Below are positions 6,981 through 15,960 of a stretch of DNA of 64,000 bases, one piece after another. The notes beneath the pieces are model-generated. The model saw only the letters and a list, made by a program, of their open reading frames with translations, did no database searches and was not told the DNA's origin. Made by a program: the position numbers and the translations under genes. Within the stretch, counting starts at the first letter, position 1. Every line of letters starts with the position of its first letter. Origin of the DNA: Xylanibacter ruminicola (GTDB lineage Bacteria > Bacteroidota > Bacteroidia > Bacteroidales > Bacteroidaceae); contig NZ_FNRF01000005.1 of assembly GCF_900107775.1 (NCBI RefSeq), forward strand, positions 173,852 through 237,851, in the 5' to 3' direction.

Positions 6981-9095
6981 ATGATGAACGAAAAGAAAGC
7001 TAGAACGAACCCGTTCTTTGAACCTTATAACACACCTCACGACACAGCCCCATTCGACCGTATCCGTATGGAAGATTTCGAAGAGGCTATGTTGGAAGGT
7101 ATCCGTCGCGACGATGAGCAGATAGAGCGTATTATCAATAATCCTGCAAAACCTACATTCGACAATACCATTATCAGTGTAGATGACGAGAAGGATAAGG
7201 AGGGCTACTACGATCTGCTGGGTCGCGTTTCTACCGTATTCTTTAATTTGCTTTCGGCCGAGACCAACGACGAGATGGATGCGTTGGCTCAGAAGATGAG
7301 TCCCATCCTTACCAAGCATGCCAACGATATCCGTTTGAACGAGCGCTTGTTTGAGCGCGTAAAATATGTTCATCAGCACCATCGTAAGCTTACTGCCGAA
7401 GAAAAGATGCTGCTTGATAACTGCTACGATGGTTTTGTGCGTAGTGGTGCTCTGCTCGATGCCGCTGGCAAAGAGCGTTTGCGCCAGCTTACCGAAGAGG
7501 CTTCGATGCTTGGCTTGCAGTTCTCGCAGAATCTGCTGAAGGAGAACAAGGCCTTTACACTGCATATTACCGACGAGGCTCAGCTTGATGGACTGCCCGA
7601 TACTGCTCGCGAGGCAGCAGCCTTGGCAGCCAAGGAACAGCAAAAGGAGGGTTGGGTGTTCACGCTCGACTTCCCCTCGTATTCGCCCTTTATGACCTAC
7701 AGCACCCAGCGCGAACTTCGCCGCCAGTTGTATATGGCCAAGAATACGGAGTGTATCCACGATAATACCGAGAACAATCTCGAGATATGTAAGCGACTCA
7801 TCAACCTGCGCCGCGAATTGGCTCAGTTGCTGGGTCACAAAACCTATGCCGATTATGTGCTCAAGCACCGTATGGCTGGCAATGTACGTAATGTGTATAA
7901 GTTGCTTAACAACCTGATTGAAGCCTACAAGCCCACTGCCATCAAGGAGGTAGAGGCTATCGAGAAAATGGCGCGCAAGCTGGAGGGTAACAACTTTAAG
8001 CTCGAACCATGGGACTTTTCGTTCTATTCGCACAAGCTCCAGCTCCAAAAGTATAATCTCGATGCCGAGATGCTGCGCCCATACTTCGAACTTTCGAAGG
8101 TGATCGATGGTGTGTTTGGTTTGGCCAACCGCCTGTATGGCATCACCTTTAAGGAAAACAAGGATATCCCCGTTTATCATCCCGATGTAAAGGCCTACGA
8201 GGTGTTTGATGAGGATGGCTCGTTCCTGGCTGTATTCTATGCCGATTTCCATCCTCGCAAAGGTAAGCAGGGTGGAGCCTGGATGACCGAATACCAGGGA
8301 CAATGGAAAGAACGTATCGACCAGAAGAAACCTTTTGGCGATGATAATATGCGTAATGTGCGCCCCCACGTCAGTGTGGTTATGAACCTTACCAAACCTA
8401 CCGAGGAGAAGCCTGCCCTGCTCACACTTAGCGAGGTAGAGACCTTCCTGCACGAGTTCGGACACTCGTTGCATGGCATGTTTGCCAACACCCGTTTCGA
8501 GAGTCTGAGTGGCACCAACGTATGGTGGGACTTTGTGGAGCTGCCCTCGCAGTTCATGGAGAACTTCTCGATCGAGAAGGAGTTCCTGCGCACCTTCGCT
8601 TTCCACTATCAGACAGGCGAACCTTTGCCCGATGAACTCATCGACCGCATTGTAAAGAGTCGCAACTATAATGTGGCTTATGCTTGCATGCGTCAGGTAA
8701 GTTTTGGTCTGTTGGATATGGCCTACTATACCCAGAAGGACGAGTTTACTGCCGATATCATTCCGTTCGAGAAGAAGGCATGGGAGAAAGCCTTGGTGCT
8801 GCCCCAGTTGCCCGATACCTGTATGACGGTGCAGTTCTCGCACATTATGGCAGGTGGCTATGCTGCAGGCTATTATAGCTATAAGTGGGCCGAGGTGCTC
8901 GATGCCGATGCCTTCAGCGTGTTCAAGAAACATGGCATTTTCGATAAGAAGACAGCCAGAAGTTTCCGCGAGAATATCCTGTCGAAAGGTGGTACCGAAA
9001 ATCCGATGACACTATATAAACGGTTCAAGGGTGGCGAACCCACCATTGACGCATTACTTAAACGAAATGGAATCAAAAAACGACAAGCAAAGTAA
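6981..9095 (+). CDS. dcp: M3 family metallopeptidase, peptidyl-dipeptidase Dcp type
   Basis: This 704-residue protein has the Dcp/oligopeptidase A architecture: a helical N-terminal half (NPFFEPYNTPHDTAPFDRI, a typical Dcp opening) and a C-terminal zinc domain. HEFGH at about 491-495, within TFLHEFGHSLHGMF, gives the two zinc His and the catalytic Glu; a downstream Glu in the FESLSGTNVWWDFVELPSQ segment is the third ligand. Dcp removes C-terminal dipeptides from peptides. No signal peptide is clear. ATG 6981 is immediately followed by a second ATG. The 3' end overlaps the next gene by 29 bases. Confidence 0.93.
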   Translation: MMNEKKARTNPFFEPYNTPHDTAPFDRIRMEDFEEAMLEGIRRDDEQIERIINNPAKPTFDNTIISVDDEKDKEGYYDLLGRVSTVFFNLLSAETNDEMDALAQKMSPILTKHANDIRLNERLFERVKYVHQHHRKLTAEEKMLLDNCYDGFVRSGALLDAAGKERLRQLTEEASMLGLQFSQNLLKENKAFTLHITDEAQLDGLPDTAREAAALAAKEQQKEGWVFTLDFPSYSPFMTYSTQRELRRQLYMAKNTECIHDNTENNLEICKRLINLRRELAQLLGHKTYADYVLKHRMAGNVRNVYKLLNNLIEAYKPTAIKEVEAIEKMARKLEGNNFKLEPWDFSFYSHKLQLQKYNLDAEMLRPYFELSKVIDGVFGLANRLYGITFKENKDIPVYHPDVKAYEVFDEDGSFLAVFYADFHPRKGKQGGAWMTEYQGQWKERIDQKKPFGDDNMRNVRPHVSVVMNLTKPTEEKPALLTLSEVETFLHEFGHSLHGMFANTRFESLSGTNVWWDFVELPSQFMENFSIEKEFLRTFAFHYQTGEPLPDELIDRIVKSRNYNVAYACMRQVSFGLLDMAYYTQKDEFTADIIPFEKKAWEKALVLPQLPDTCMTVQFSHIMAGGYAAGYYSYKWAEVLDADAFSVFKKHGIFDKKTARSFRENILSKGGTENPMTLYKRFKGGEPTIDALLKRNGIKKRQAK

Positions 9096-9504
9096 ACTTG
9101 ACGTACGCTATCTGCGTATGGCACGTATTTGGGCTGAGAACTCCTACTGCAAGCGCCGTCAGGTTGGTGCGTTGGTGGTAAAGGATAAGATGATTATCAG
9201 CGATGGTTACAACGGCACTCCCAGCGGCTTTGAGAACGTTTGTGAGGACGACGACAACGTAACCAAGCCTTACGTGCTGCATGCCGAGGCCAATGCCATT
9301 ACTAAACTGGCGCGTAGCAATAACAACAGCGATGGCGCCACCATCTACATTACTGCTTCGCCTTGCATCGAGTGTGCCAAGCTTATTATCCAGGCTGGTA
9401 TCAAGCGTGTGGTTTATGGCGAGAAATACCGCCTCACCGATGGCATCGAGCTGCTTGAGCGTGCTGGCATCGAGGTTATCTATATTGGATTAGAAGACAA
9501 ATAA
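9067..9504 (+). CDS. dCMP deaminase (cytidine/deoxycytidylate deaminase family)
   Basis: A 145-residue deaminase. HAEANA supplies the zinc His and catalytic Glu, and SPCIECAK the PCxxC zinc cysteines. The NGTPSGFENVCEDD segment is typical of deoxycytidylate (ComEB-like) deaminases. It makes dUMP from dCMP for dTTP synthesis. ATG 9067 (MESKNDKQSK) is chosen over the GTG at 9031, whose first 12 codons merely read the peptidase sequence in another frame. The start lies 29 bases inside dcp, suggesting coupled translation. Confidence 0.92.
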   Translation: MESKNDKQSKLDVRYLRMARIWAENSYCKRRQVGALVVKDKMIISDGYNGTPSGFENVCEDDDNVTKPYVLHAEANAITKLARSNNNSDGATIYITASPCIECAKLIIQAGIKRVVYGEKYRLTDGIELLERAGIEVIYIGLEDK

Positions 9505-9506
9505 AA

Positions 9507-11207
9507 ATGAGTAAGAATAGAACTAATCGTTTCATGCCTTTGCTCATGGCCGTATGTGTGGTTGTGGGTATTGTTATCGGAACGTTTTATGCCAACCATT
9601 TCTCAGGCAATCGCCTGAACATTATTAATTCGAGTGGTAACAAGCTCAACAACCTGCTCCATATCATCAACGATCAGTATGTTGATACGGTTAATATCAA
9701 CGAGCTGGTTGAGAAAGCCATGCCCCAGATTCTGGCTGAGCTCGATCCCCATTCGGTTTACATCAGTGCCCGCGATGGCGAGATTGCCAATGACGACCTG
9801 CGCGGCTCGTTCTTTGGTATCGGTATCGAGTTTACCATCCGTCAGGACACCATCCGTGTCCAGAATGTGATTGGTAATGGTCCTGCCGAGCGTGCCGGTA
9901 TGCTGGCTGGCGATAAGATTGTTGAGGTTGATGATTCGGCCTTTGTAGGTAAGAAGGTTACCAACGAGGAGGCCATGCACCGCCTCAAGGGTCCTAAGGA
10001 TACCAAGGTTAAACTGGGTGTTATCCGCTATGGCGAGAAGAAAATCCGTCACATTACTATTACCCGTGGTGAGATTCCTACCAAGAGCGTTACTGCTTGC
10101 TACATGCTCGACGAAGAGTGTGGCTATATCAAGATTCGTAACTTTGGCGAGAATACCTATCCCGAATTGCTGATTGCGCTGGCCAAGCTGTCGCAGCAGA
10201 GTTTCAGCAATCTGGTTATCGACCTTCGTGGCAACACCGGTGGTTACTTGGAATCAGCTGTGCAGATCGCCAACGAGTTCCTGTCGCGTGGCCAGCTGAT
10301 TGTTTACACCCAGGGTCGTGCTTTCCCACGTCAGGATTATCGTGCCGATGGTCGTGGTTCTTATCAGCGCTTGCCTCTGGTAGTGCTGGTCGACGAGAGT
10401 TCTGCTTCGGCTTCTGAGATCTTGGCAGGTGCCATCCAGGATAACGATCGTGGTACTATTATCGGTCGCCGTTCGTTTGGTAAGGGTTTGGTTCAGAAAC
10501 CTATGGAGTTCAGCGATCACTCGATGATTCGCCTCACCATTGCCCGTTATTATACCCCATCTGGTCGTTGCATCCAGAAGCCTTATAACAATGGCAACCA
10601 CTACGACGACGATTGGTTGACCCGTTATCAGCATGGTGAGTTCTTCTCTAAGGATAGCATTAAGAATACAGGTCCCGAGTACCACACCAACAATGGTCGT
10701 ATTGTGTACGGCGGTGGTGGTATCACTCCTGATATCTTTATTCCTGAGGATACCCTTGGTGTAACCTCTTACTACAAGGAGGCTGCCATGTCGGGTCTTA
10801 TTCTGCAGTTTGCCTTTACCTATACCGATGATAACCGTGCCAAGCTGGGTGCGATTACCAACGTGAAGGAGATGGAGACCTATCTGAAGCGCCAGAATAT
10901 CGTTGAACAGTTTGTAAACTTTGCTGATAAGAACGGCCTGAAGCGTCGTAATTTGATGATTCAGAAGTCGTACAAGTTACTCGAGCGCTTTGTCGTAAGC
11001 CGAATTATCTATAACATTCATAACGAGCAGGCCTGGACCGAGTATCTCAATCAGAACGATCCTGTGATCGATGAGACTCTGCGACTGTTCCATTCCGAGG
11101 GCGCGTTCCCTCAAAAACCGATGCCTAAAACCAAGGGCAAGCAGGTGGCAAAGATAGCCGACAGTCGCGAAATCAGGTTGGTCAGCAAAATGATAGCTCA
11201 TGCTTAA
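9507..11207 (+). CDS. S41 family C-terminal processing peptidase (CtpA/Prc type)
   Basis: The 566-residue protein has an N-terminal membrane anchor or signal (about 10-28), an N-terminal helical part, a PDZ domain (about 95-175, GIGIEFTIRQDTIRVQNVIG), and the S41 core: VIDLRGNTGGYLESA, then DESSASASEILAGAI (nucleophile Ser within 299-303) and RSFGKGLVQK (catalytic Lys near 327). These proteases trim the C-termini of periplasmic substrates. About 150 residues follow the catalytic domain, longer than minimal CtpA but common in Bacteroidota. The gene begins 2 bases after the deaminase stop and overlaps the next gene by 8. Confidence 0.93.
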   Translation: MSKNRTNRFMPLLMAVCVVVGIVIGTFYANHFSGNRLNIINSSGNKLNNLLHIINDQYVDTVNINELVEKAMPQILAELDPHSVYISARDGEIANDDLRGSFFGIGIEFTIRQDTIRVQNVIGNGPAERAGMLAGDKIVEVDDSAFVGKKVTNEEAMHRLKGPKDTKVKLGVIRYGEKKIRHITITRGEIPTKSVTACYMLDEECGYIKIRNFGENTYPELLIALAKLSQQSFSNLVIDLRGNTGGYLESAVQIANEFLSRGQLIVYTQGRAFPRQDYRADGRGSYQRLPLVVLVDESSASASEILAGAIQDNDRGTIIGRRSFGKGLVQKPMEFSDHSMIRLTIARYYTPSGRCIQKPYNNGNHYDDDWLTRYQHGEFFSKDSIKNTGPEYHTNNGRIVYGGGGITPDIFIPEDTLGVTSYYKEAAMSGLILQFAFTYTDDNRAKLGAITNVKEMETYLKRQNIVEQFVNFADKNGLKRRNLMIQKSYKLLERFVVSRIIYNIHNEQAWTEYLNQNDPVIDETLRLFHSEGAFPQKPMPKTKGKQVAKIADSREIRLVSKMIAHA

Positions 11208-11745
11208 TAAGAACGAACTCCGTGCCCTGATGCGCGAACGTAAACAGCAGTTCACTCAACAGCAGTTGGGTGAACTGTCTGCTATTGTGGTATCCCATAT
11301 GAGGGAGTATCTAATGTTGATGGACAATATCGTGGCCTATTACTCTCTTCCCGACGAAGTATGTACCCATCAGTTGCTCGACGAGCTGGTGACAGCAGGA
11401 AAAACTGTTTACTTGCCAAAGGTGGTGAGCGATACCGAGATGGTACTGTGCCAATATACGGGGCGTGATAGCCTGCAGAAGGGGGCTTTTGACATTATGG
11501 AGCCAACGGGGCCTGTTTTGCCAAAAGATAAGTACGAAGACATTCGTGTTGTGCTGGTGCCTGGTATGGCTTTTGATAAGGAAAACCACCGTCTGGGTCG
11601 AGGTAAGGGCTATTATGATCGTTTCCTTAACTCGTTCCCCAAGCCACGCCATGCTGTGTTTTATGGCGTTTGTTTTGATTTTCAGCGTGTAGATGCGATT
11701 CCCGTTGATGAACACGATGTGTGTATGGATGGTTTGATTAGTTAA
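11200..11745 (+). CDS. 5-formyltetrahydrofolate cyclo-ligase
   Basis: A 181-residue protein with the family's MgATP/folate motifs: RALMRERKQQF near the N-terminus, MVLCQYTGRDSLQKGAFDIMEP in the middle, and GRGKGYYDRFL near residue 130 (the phosphate-binding GKGGGYYD-like motif). It converts 5-formyl-THF to 5,10-methenyl-THF with ATP. It overlaps the protease gene by 8 bases upstream and the convergent DciA-like gene by 8 bases downstream, so the 3' ends share sequence and no terminator fits between them. Confidence 0.93.
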   Translation: MLNKNELRALMRERKQQFTQQQLGELSAIVVSHMREYLMLMDNIVAYYSLPDEVCTHQLLDELVTAGKTVYLPKVVSDTEMVLCQYTGRDSLQKGAFDIMEPTGPVLPKDKYEDIRVVLVPGMAFDKENHRLGRGKGYYDRFLNSFPKPRHAVFYGVCFDFQRVDAIPVDEHDVCMDGLIS

Positions 11746-12028
11746 ACCTCACATCGGCTATTACCTGAGTGCCCACATGGGCATTCAGCTTGTTTACTAT
11801 TTCTTTGCGCATCATCGACAGATCAGCCCTCATGGCAGGGTTGGTCAGATGTACGTATAGCGTTTGGTTTCTAATGTACATACTCTCGGTGTAGTTAGCC
11901 ACAAATTCGCCAACCACCTCGGCCCACGAGTCCATCAGTCGCTTCTGCAACAAGGGCGTCTCCAGTCCCTGTGCTCTCAGATTCTTCAGAATCAAATCTT
12001 TTACATTATGTACGTCGCGCTTAAACAT
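11738..12028 (-). CDS. DUF721 (DciA-like) protein
   Basis: A 96-residue protein with a single DUF721 domain (LLQKRLMDSWAEVVGEFVANYTESMYIRNQTLYVHLTNPA). The family includes DciA, a helicase loader/operator for DnaB in bacteria lacking DnaC; whether this short form loads helicase is inference. The start overlaps the recF stop by 8 bases, so the two are co-translated, and the recF neighbourhood supports a replication role. The 3' end overlaps the convergent folate gene. Confidence 0.85.
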   Translation of the reverse strand: MFKRDVHNVKDLILKNLRAQGLETPLLQKRLMDSWAEVVGEFVANYTESMYIRNQTLYVHLTNPAMRADLSMMRKEIVNKLNAHVGTQVIADVRFN

Positions 12029-13121
12029 CTTTCTGCGTTTCAGTTATTTCTCCGTTATCTACGTGGAAAATCTTATAGTCCAGCGTCTGCCGGCTCAGTA
12101 TCAGGTCCAGGTGGTCGCGATTGGTATCGGTAATAAAAATTTGTCCGTAATCATCGCCTGCCACCAACTTCACAATCTGCTCCACGCGCTGGGCGTCCAG
12201 CTTGTCAAAAATATCGTCGAGCAACAAGAGTGGGGTAGTCTTCGAATTGGTACGCTTCAGGAAGTCGAACTGTGCCAGTTTCAGGGCAATCACAAACGTC
12301 TTGTTCTGTCCCTGACTGCCTTCGCGTTTCATCAGGTGCCCGCCTAAGGTTATCTCCAGGTCGTCGCGGTGCACACCATGCAGTGAGTAACCTATGGCAC
12401 GGTCCTTGAATCGGTCTCGCTGTATCACCTCCAACAGCGGACCGCGCTGACAGTGCGACACGTAGTTCAGTGCCACCTGCTCGCGATTACCCGAGATGGT
12501 TTCGTGAATACGCTGGAAGATAGGCGTCAGCTCCTCAACAAATGCCTTTCTGCTCTTGTAGATGCGCTCCCCCTCGTAGGCCATCTGTTCCTCAAACAGG
12601 CTGATTACATCCGGGGTGGGTTCCTCGTCAAGTTTCAGCATCGCATTACGCTGCTGCAGGGCCTTGTTATAGCGGTTCATGGCCTCCATATAGCCATGGT
12701 CGTATTGGGCAATCACCATATCCATCAGGCGGCGTCGCTCTTCGCTGCCACCCTCAATCAGCAGGGTGTCGGATGGTGATACCACCACCACGGGTATCAG
12801 GCCGATGTGTTCCGACAGACGGCGATACTCCTTTTTGTTGCGCTTAAAGTGCTTTTTTGTGCCTCGCTTCATGCCGCAGTAAATGTGCAGGTCGCCCTCG
12901 TAGGCGCCCTCCAGCACAAAGAATTCGGCCCCATGACGTATCACTTGCGAGTCGATAGGATTATTGGCCGAATGGCAGAACGACAGGTAGTAAATCGCAT
13001 CCAGCACATTGGTTTTACCCACCCCGTTCTGTCCTATCAGACAGTTGATTTTGGGCGAGAAATCCAGTGTGGCCTCTGCTATGTTTTTGTAGTTGATGAC
13101 CGATAACTTTTCTAGAATCAT
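12021..13121 (-). CDS. recF: DNA replication/repair protein RecF
   Basis: The 366-residue RecF has the N-terminal LEKLSVINYKNIAEATLDF strand, Walker A GQNGVGKTN at about 31-39, a signature region HLMKREGSQGQNKTFVIALKLAQ, and Walker B PLLLLDDIFDKLD. It acts with RecOR at gaps and stalled forks. ATG at 13121 (MILEKLSV) is preferred to the frame's earlier codon at 13148 because the TACCTTTG promoter lies at 13126-13133, only 4 bases before that ATG, and the upstream nine residues do not belong to RecF. The resulting mRNA would be leaderless or nearly so. Confidence 0.94.
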   Translation of the reverse strand: MILEKLSVINYKNIAEATLDFSPKINCLIGQNGVGKTNVLDAIYYLSFCHSANNPIDSQVIRHGAEFFVLEGAYEGDLHIYCGMKRGTKKHFKRNKKEYRRLSEHIGLIPVVVVSPSDTLLIEGGSEERRRLMDMVIAQYDHGYMEAMNRYNKALQQRNAMLKLDEEPTPDVISLFEEQMAYEGERIYKSRKAFVEELTPIFQRIHETISGNREQVALNYVSHCQRGPLLEVIQRDRFKDRAIGYSLHGVHRDDLEITLGGHLMKREGSQGQNKTFVIALKLAQFDFLKRTNSKTTPLLLLDDIFDKLDAQRVEQIVKLVAGDDYGQIFITDTNRDHLDLILSRQTLDYKIFHVDNGEITETQKDV

Positions 13122-13125
13122 AGTG

Positions 13126-13133
13126 CAAAGGTA
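13126..13133 (-). promoter_or_regulatory. Promoter box TACCTTTG directly abutting the recF start
   Basis: On the minus strand TACCTTTG is followed by CACT and then the recF ATG. With start sites expected a few bases after the box, transcription would begin at or next to the start codon. Confidence 0.72.
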
Positions 13134-13218
13134 GCGTTTTTTGGGCATTGATGCTAAGGATTAACACAGATTAATAAATATTTTCCGCAAAAAAATATAA
13201 AATGTGTGTCTTTTTTAG

Positions 13219-13226
13219 TAACTTTG
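13219..13226 (+). promoter_or_regulatory. Promoter box TAACTTTG for the TPR protein/ribH unit
   Basis: TAACTTTG followed by CACCC lies 36 bases before ATG 13263. An in-frame earlier start at 13206 lies upstream of the box and is rejected. Confidence 0.75.
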
Positions 13227-13262
13227 CACCCGATTTTTGGAAATTTAAATATAAATATTATA

Positions 13263-13946
13263 ATGGCAAATACAACAAATCAACAGCAGGCCGCCCAGAC
13301 AGCTGAGCAGAGCCTGAATCAGAGTGAGGCTTTCTTCGTAAAGTACCAGAAGGCCGTTATTGCTGCAGTAGCAGCAATTGTAATCATCATCGCTGGTGTG
13401 GTTCTGTACAAGACCTACGTTAGCGGTCCTAAGGAGGTTAAGGCTAGCACAGCTATCGCCAAGGGTCAGGAGCTCTTCATGGCAGGCGATTATCAGAAGG
13501 CTTTGAATGGCGATAGCGCCAGCTTCAAGGGCTTTGTAAAGCTCGCCGACGAGTTCAGCAGTACAGCAGCTGGTAACCTGGCAAACCTTTATGCCGGTCT
13601 CTGCTACGCTAAGCTTAACAAGTGGGAGGATGCTGCCAAGTACCTCGAGGCTTTCGATGGTGCCGACGATCAGATGATTTCTCCAGCAGCCGAGGGTGCT
13701 CTGGGTAACGCCTATGCACACCTGAACCAGCTCGACAAGGCTGTATCACACCTGAAGAACGCTGCCGAGAAGGCCGACAACAACTCTCTGTCGCCCACCT
13801 TCCTCATCCAGGCTGGTGAGATTCTCGAGAGCCAGGGTAAGAACGATGAGGCCCTGAAGCTGTATCAGGAGGTTAAGAAGAAGTACTTCAACTCTATGGC
13901 CTATCAGACTATCGATGGTTATATTGAGCGTGTTTCAGCAAAATAA
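13263..13946 (+). CDS. Membrane-anchored tetratricopeptide repeat protein
   Basis: A 227-residue protein with a cytoplasmic N-terminus, one membrane helix (about residues 33-54, [21 protein letters not shown]) and a periplasmic part with TPR-like helical pairs ([67 protein letters not shown]). This resembles YfgM/TPR_21 proteins that help the Sec translocon and periplasmic chaperones, although that role is untested in this phylum. ribH starts 5 bases after its stop, a conserved Bacteroidales pairing of unclear meaning. Confidence 0.82.
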   Translation: MANTTNQQQAAQTAEQSLNQSEAFFVKYQKAVIAAVAAIVIIIAGVVLYKTYVSGPKEVKASTAIAKGQELFMAGDYQKALNGDSASFKGFVKLADEFSSTAAGNLANLYAGLCYAKLNKWEDAAKYLEAFDGADDQMISPAAEGALGNAYAHLNQLDKAVSHLKNAAEKADNNSLSPTFLIQAGEILESQGKNDEALKLYQEVKKKYFNSMAYQTIDGYIERVSAK

Positions 13947-13951
13947 TAGCC

Positions 13952-14422
13952 ATGGCTACTAAAAATTTATCGGAATACGATATTACCACAGTGCCCGACG
14001 CTTCGAACATGATCTTCGGAGTTGTCGTGGCCGAGTGGAATCCCGAAATAACAGGCGCCCTGCTCGACGGATGTGTTAGCACACTCGAAAAGCATGGCGC
14101 TTTGCCTGAGAATATCCATGTTAAGACAGTGCCAGGTAGCTTCGAGCTGATCTATGGCGCCCACCAGATGACCCTCAACGATGGTTACGATGCCGTGATT
14201 ATTCTTGGTAGCGTGATTCGTGGCGAGACTCCTCACTTCGATTACATCTGCCAGGGCGTTACCGAGGGTGTGGCTCGTCTTAATGCAACAAGCAATATCC
14301 CTGTAGTCTTCGGATTGCTCACCACTAACGACAAGCAGCAGGCACTCGACCGTGCCGGTGGCCGCTTGGGTAATAAGGGTGATGAGTGTGCCGTTGTAGC
14401 CATCAAGATGGCAAAGTTCTAA
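13952..14422 (+). CDS. ribH: 6,7-dimethyl-8-ribityllumazine synthase
   Basis: A 156-residue lumazine synthase. Visible motifs are [18 protein letters not shown] (substrate loop), [27 protein letters not shown] with the catalytic His, and [18 protein letters not shown]. It condenses 5-amino-6-ribitylaminouracil with 3,4-dihydroxybutanone phosphate, the penultimate step to riboflavin, and forms icosahedral or pentameric shells. No other rib gene lies nearby, and no FMN riboswitch is apparent upstream. Confidence 0.95.
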   Translation: MATKNLSEYDITTVPDASNMIFGVVVAEWNPEITGALLDGCVSTLEKHGALPENIHVKTVPGSFELIYGAHQMTLNDGYDAVIILGSVIRGETPHFDYICQGVTEGVARLNATSNIPVVFGLLTTNDKQQALDRAGGRLGNKGDECAVVAIKMAKF

Positions 14423-14440
14423 TCTAATCTAACGCATATT

Positions 14441-15943
14441 ATGAAAAAGGTTTTTGTTCTTCTGTTAGCCGTGTGCTTCAGTGTGGGCATTGCCCAGGCT
14501 CAGCAAGCCACGAAGAGTGAGTTACATCAACGTGCCGAGAGCGAAATGCAGAAAGGTAGTGTGGCAGGTGCCCGCTTTAGCTTTATCCGCGCTTTCGAAG
14601 AGTACACCCGTCAGGGCCAGTTAAAGGTTGGTATGGAGTGTGCCACTCGCGGTGCTGCTTTGTATTACAAGGAAAACTATTGGAAAGAGGCTTTCGATTT
14701 GCTTCGCCGTGCCGATGCCGAGATTGATGCACGCAGCAAGAATGCCAAGGAGAAGGCTGCCCTCCATTATATCATCACCAAAGAGCGTTTGGCCATGTAC
14801 ATCAAGCTGCGCAAGAGTGATAGTGCCAAGGATCAGCTTGGTCTGATGGAGACCCAGGTTACCTACGCTGCCGACGAGGAACTCAAGAACGACCTTCTTT
14901 ATAATAAAGCCGTATATCATTACTCATTCGGACAGAATGCCCAGGGTAATGAGGTGTTCAAGGAGATGGCCGGTAAGCTTACCGCCTCAAAGCAGTACGA
15001 TAAGGTCGACGAGGTTTACAAAACCCTGATTGCCAATGCCCGTCGTAGTGGCAATGCCAATATGGTGGCACAGTCGTACAGCAACTATCTGGCTTGGAAA
15101 GACTCGGTTAACACCTTGAAGCATGCCGATGAGATTGGAGCGCTGAAAAAGCAGATTTCTGATAACGAGGCAAAGATCGACGATCAGGCTAGCTCGCTCA
15201 CAGCGCGCCAGGCCATCATCGTAGGTCTCTGTATCCTGGCAGTAGCTCTGGCTGCAGCTTTGGTTCTGGGTGGTATCGTACTCATGCGCTTTATCCTGCT
15301 TACCCGTAAGCAGAAGAAGCTGATTAACCTGGCCAACGAGAACAATGCCCTCAAGGCAAAGTTCATCAGCAATATCTCGGCCCAGCTTAATCCTACACTC
15401 CACAAGCTCGATGCCAAGAATCCTGAGGTTAAGGCCCTGCTCGATTTTTCTGAGCACATAGCCACCCTCTCTGATATTGAGAACACCATCGATCAGCCTG
15501 TTGAAACAGCCGATGTTCAGCTCACCCCATTCTGCAACGAGCTGGTTGGCGCTATCAAGAGCAAGGTTAATCCTGGTGTTACCGTTAAAACCAACGTGCC
15601 TGCCTTGAGCGTTAATATGAACAAGGAGTATGTACAGCATATCCTGCAGCACCTGCTGGCAAATGCTGCTATCTATGCTCCAAAGGATGGTACTATCTGG
15701 TTGGAATACAAGAAGCGTGGTGCGCATGTTCACCAGTTCCTGGTATCTAACACCGGCGAGCCTATCCCCGAGGATAAGCGCGACGACGTATTCAAACCAT
15801 TTACCGAGGTGAAGGACTTTACCGAAGGCGACGGTCTTGGCTTGCCTATCTGTAAGCAGATGGCCATCAAGATGAAGGGCGACCTCGATATCGATCCCGA
15901 GTTCACCAAGGGTACACGCTTTGTGCTGTTGTTACATTCTTAA
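14441..15943 (+). CDS. Degenerate sensor histidine kinase with periplasmic TPR-like sensor
   Basis: The 500-residue protein has a signal sequence (ending AQAQQ, about residue 21), a helical TPR-like periplasmic region to about 245, a membrane helix (about 257-283), and a cytoplasmic kinase-like part. In the DHp position the usual SHE..TPL reads NISAQLNPTL, so the phosphoacceptor His is Ala314. In the ATPase domain the N box survives as LLANAAIYAP and the G2 box as GDGLGLPICKQM, but the G1 Asp is Asn437 (VSNTGEPIP). It probably cannot autophosphorylate and may act as a scaffold or ligand-responsive regulator. No response regulator gene is adjacent. Confidence 0.8.
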   Translation: MKKVFVLLLAVCFSVGIAQAQQATKSELHQRAESEMQKGSVAGARFSFIRAFEEYTRQGQLKVGMECATRGAALYYKENYWKEAFDLLRRADAEIDARSKNAKEKAALHYIITKERLAMYIKLRKSDSAKDQLGLMETQVTYAADEELKNDLLYNKAVYHYSFGQNAQGNEVFKEMAGKLTASKQYDKVDEVYKTLIANARRSGNANMVAQSYSNYLAWKDSVNTLKHADEIGALKKQISDNEAKIDDQASSLTARQAIIVGLCILAVALAAALVLGGIVLMRFILLTRKQKKLINLANENNALKAKFISNISAQLNPTLHKLDAKNPEVKALLDFSEHIATLSDIENTIDQPVETADVQLTPFCNELVGAIKSKVNPGVTVKTNVPALSVNMNKEYVQHILQHLLANAAIYAPKDGTIWLEYKKRGAHVHQFLVSNTGEPIPEDKRDDVFKPFTEVKDFTEGDGLGLPICKQMAIKMKGDLDIDPEFTKGTRFVLLLHS

Positions 15944-15960
15944 GCAAACAACTACACCTT

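Noticed and set aside
6879..8933. A very long open frame (684 codons) on the minus strand
   Set aside because: It lies wholly antisense to the M3 peptidase, whose HEFGH motif and family-wide sequence are clear. The antisense frame is His/Leu/Ile-rich with no recognisable domain, as expected from the codon bias of the real gene.
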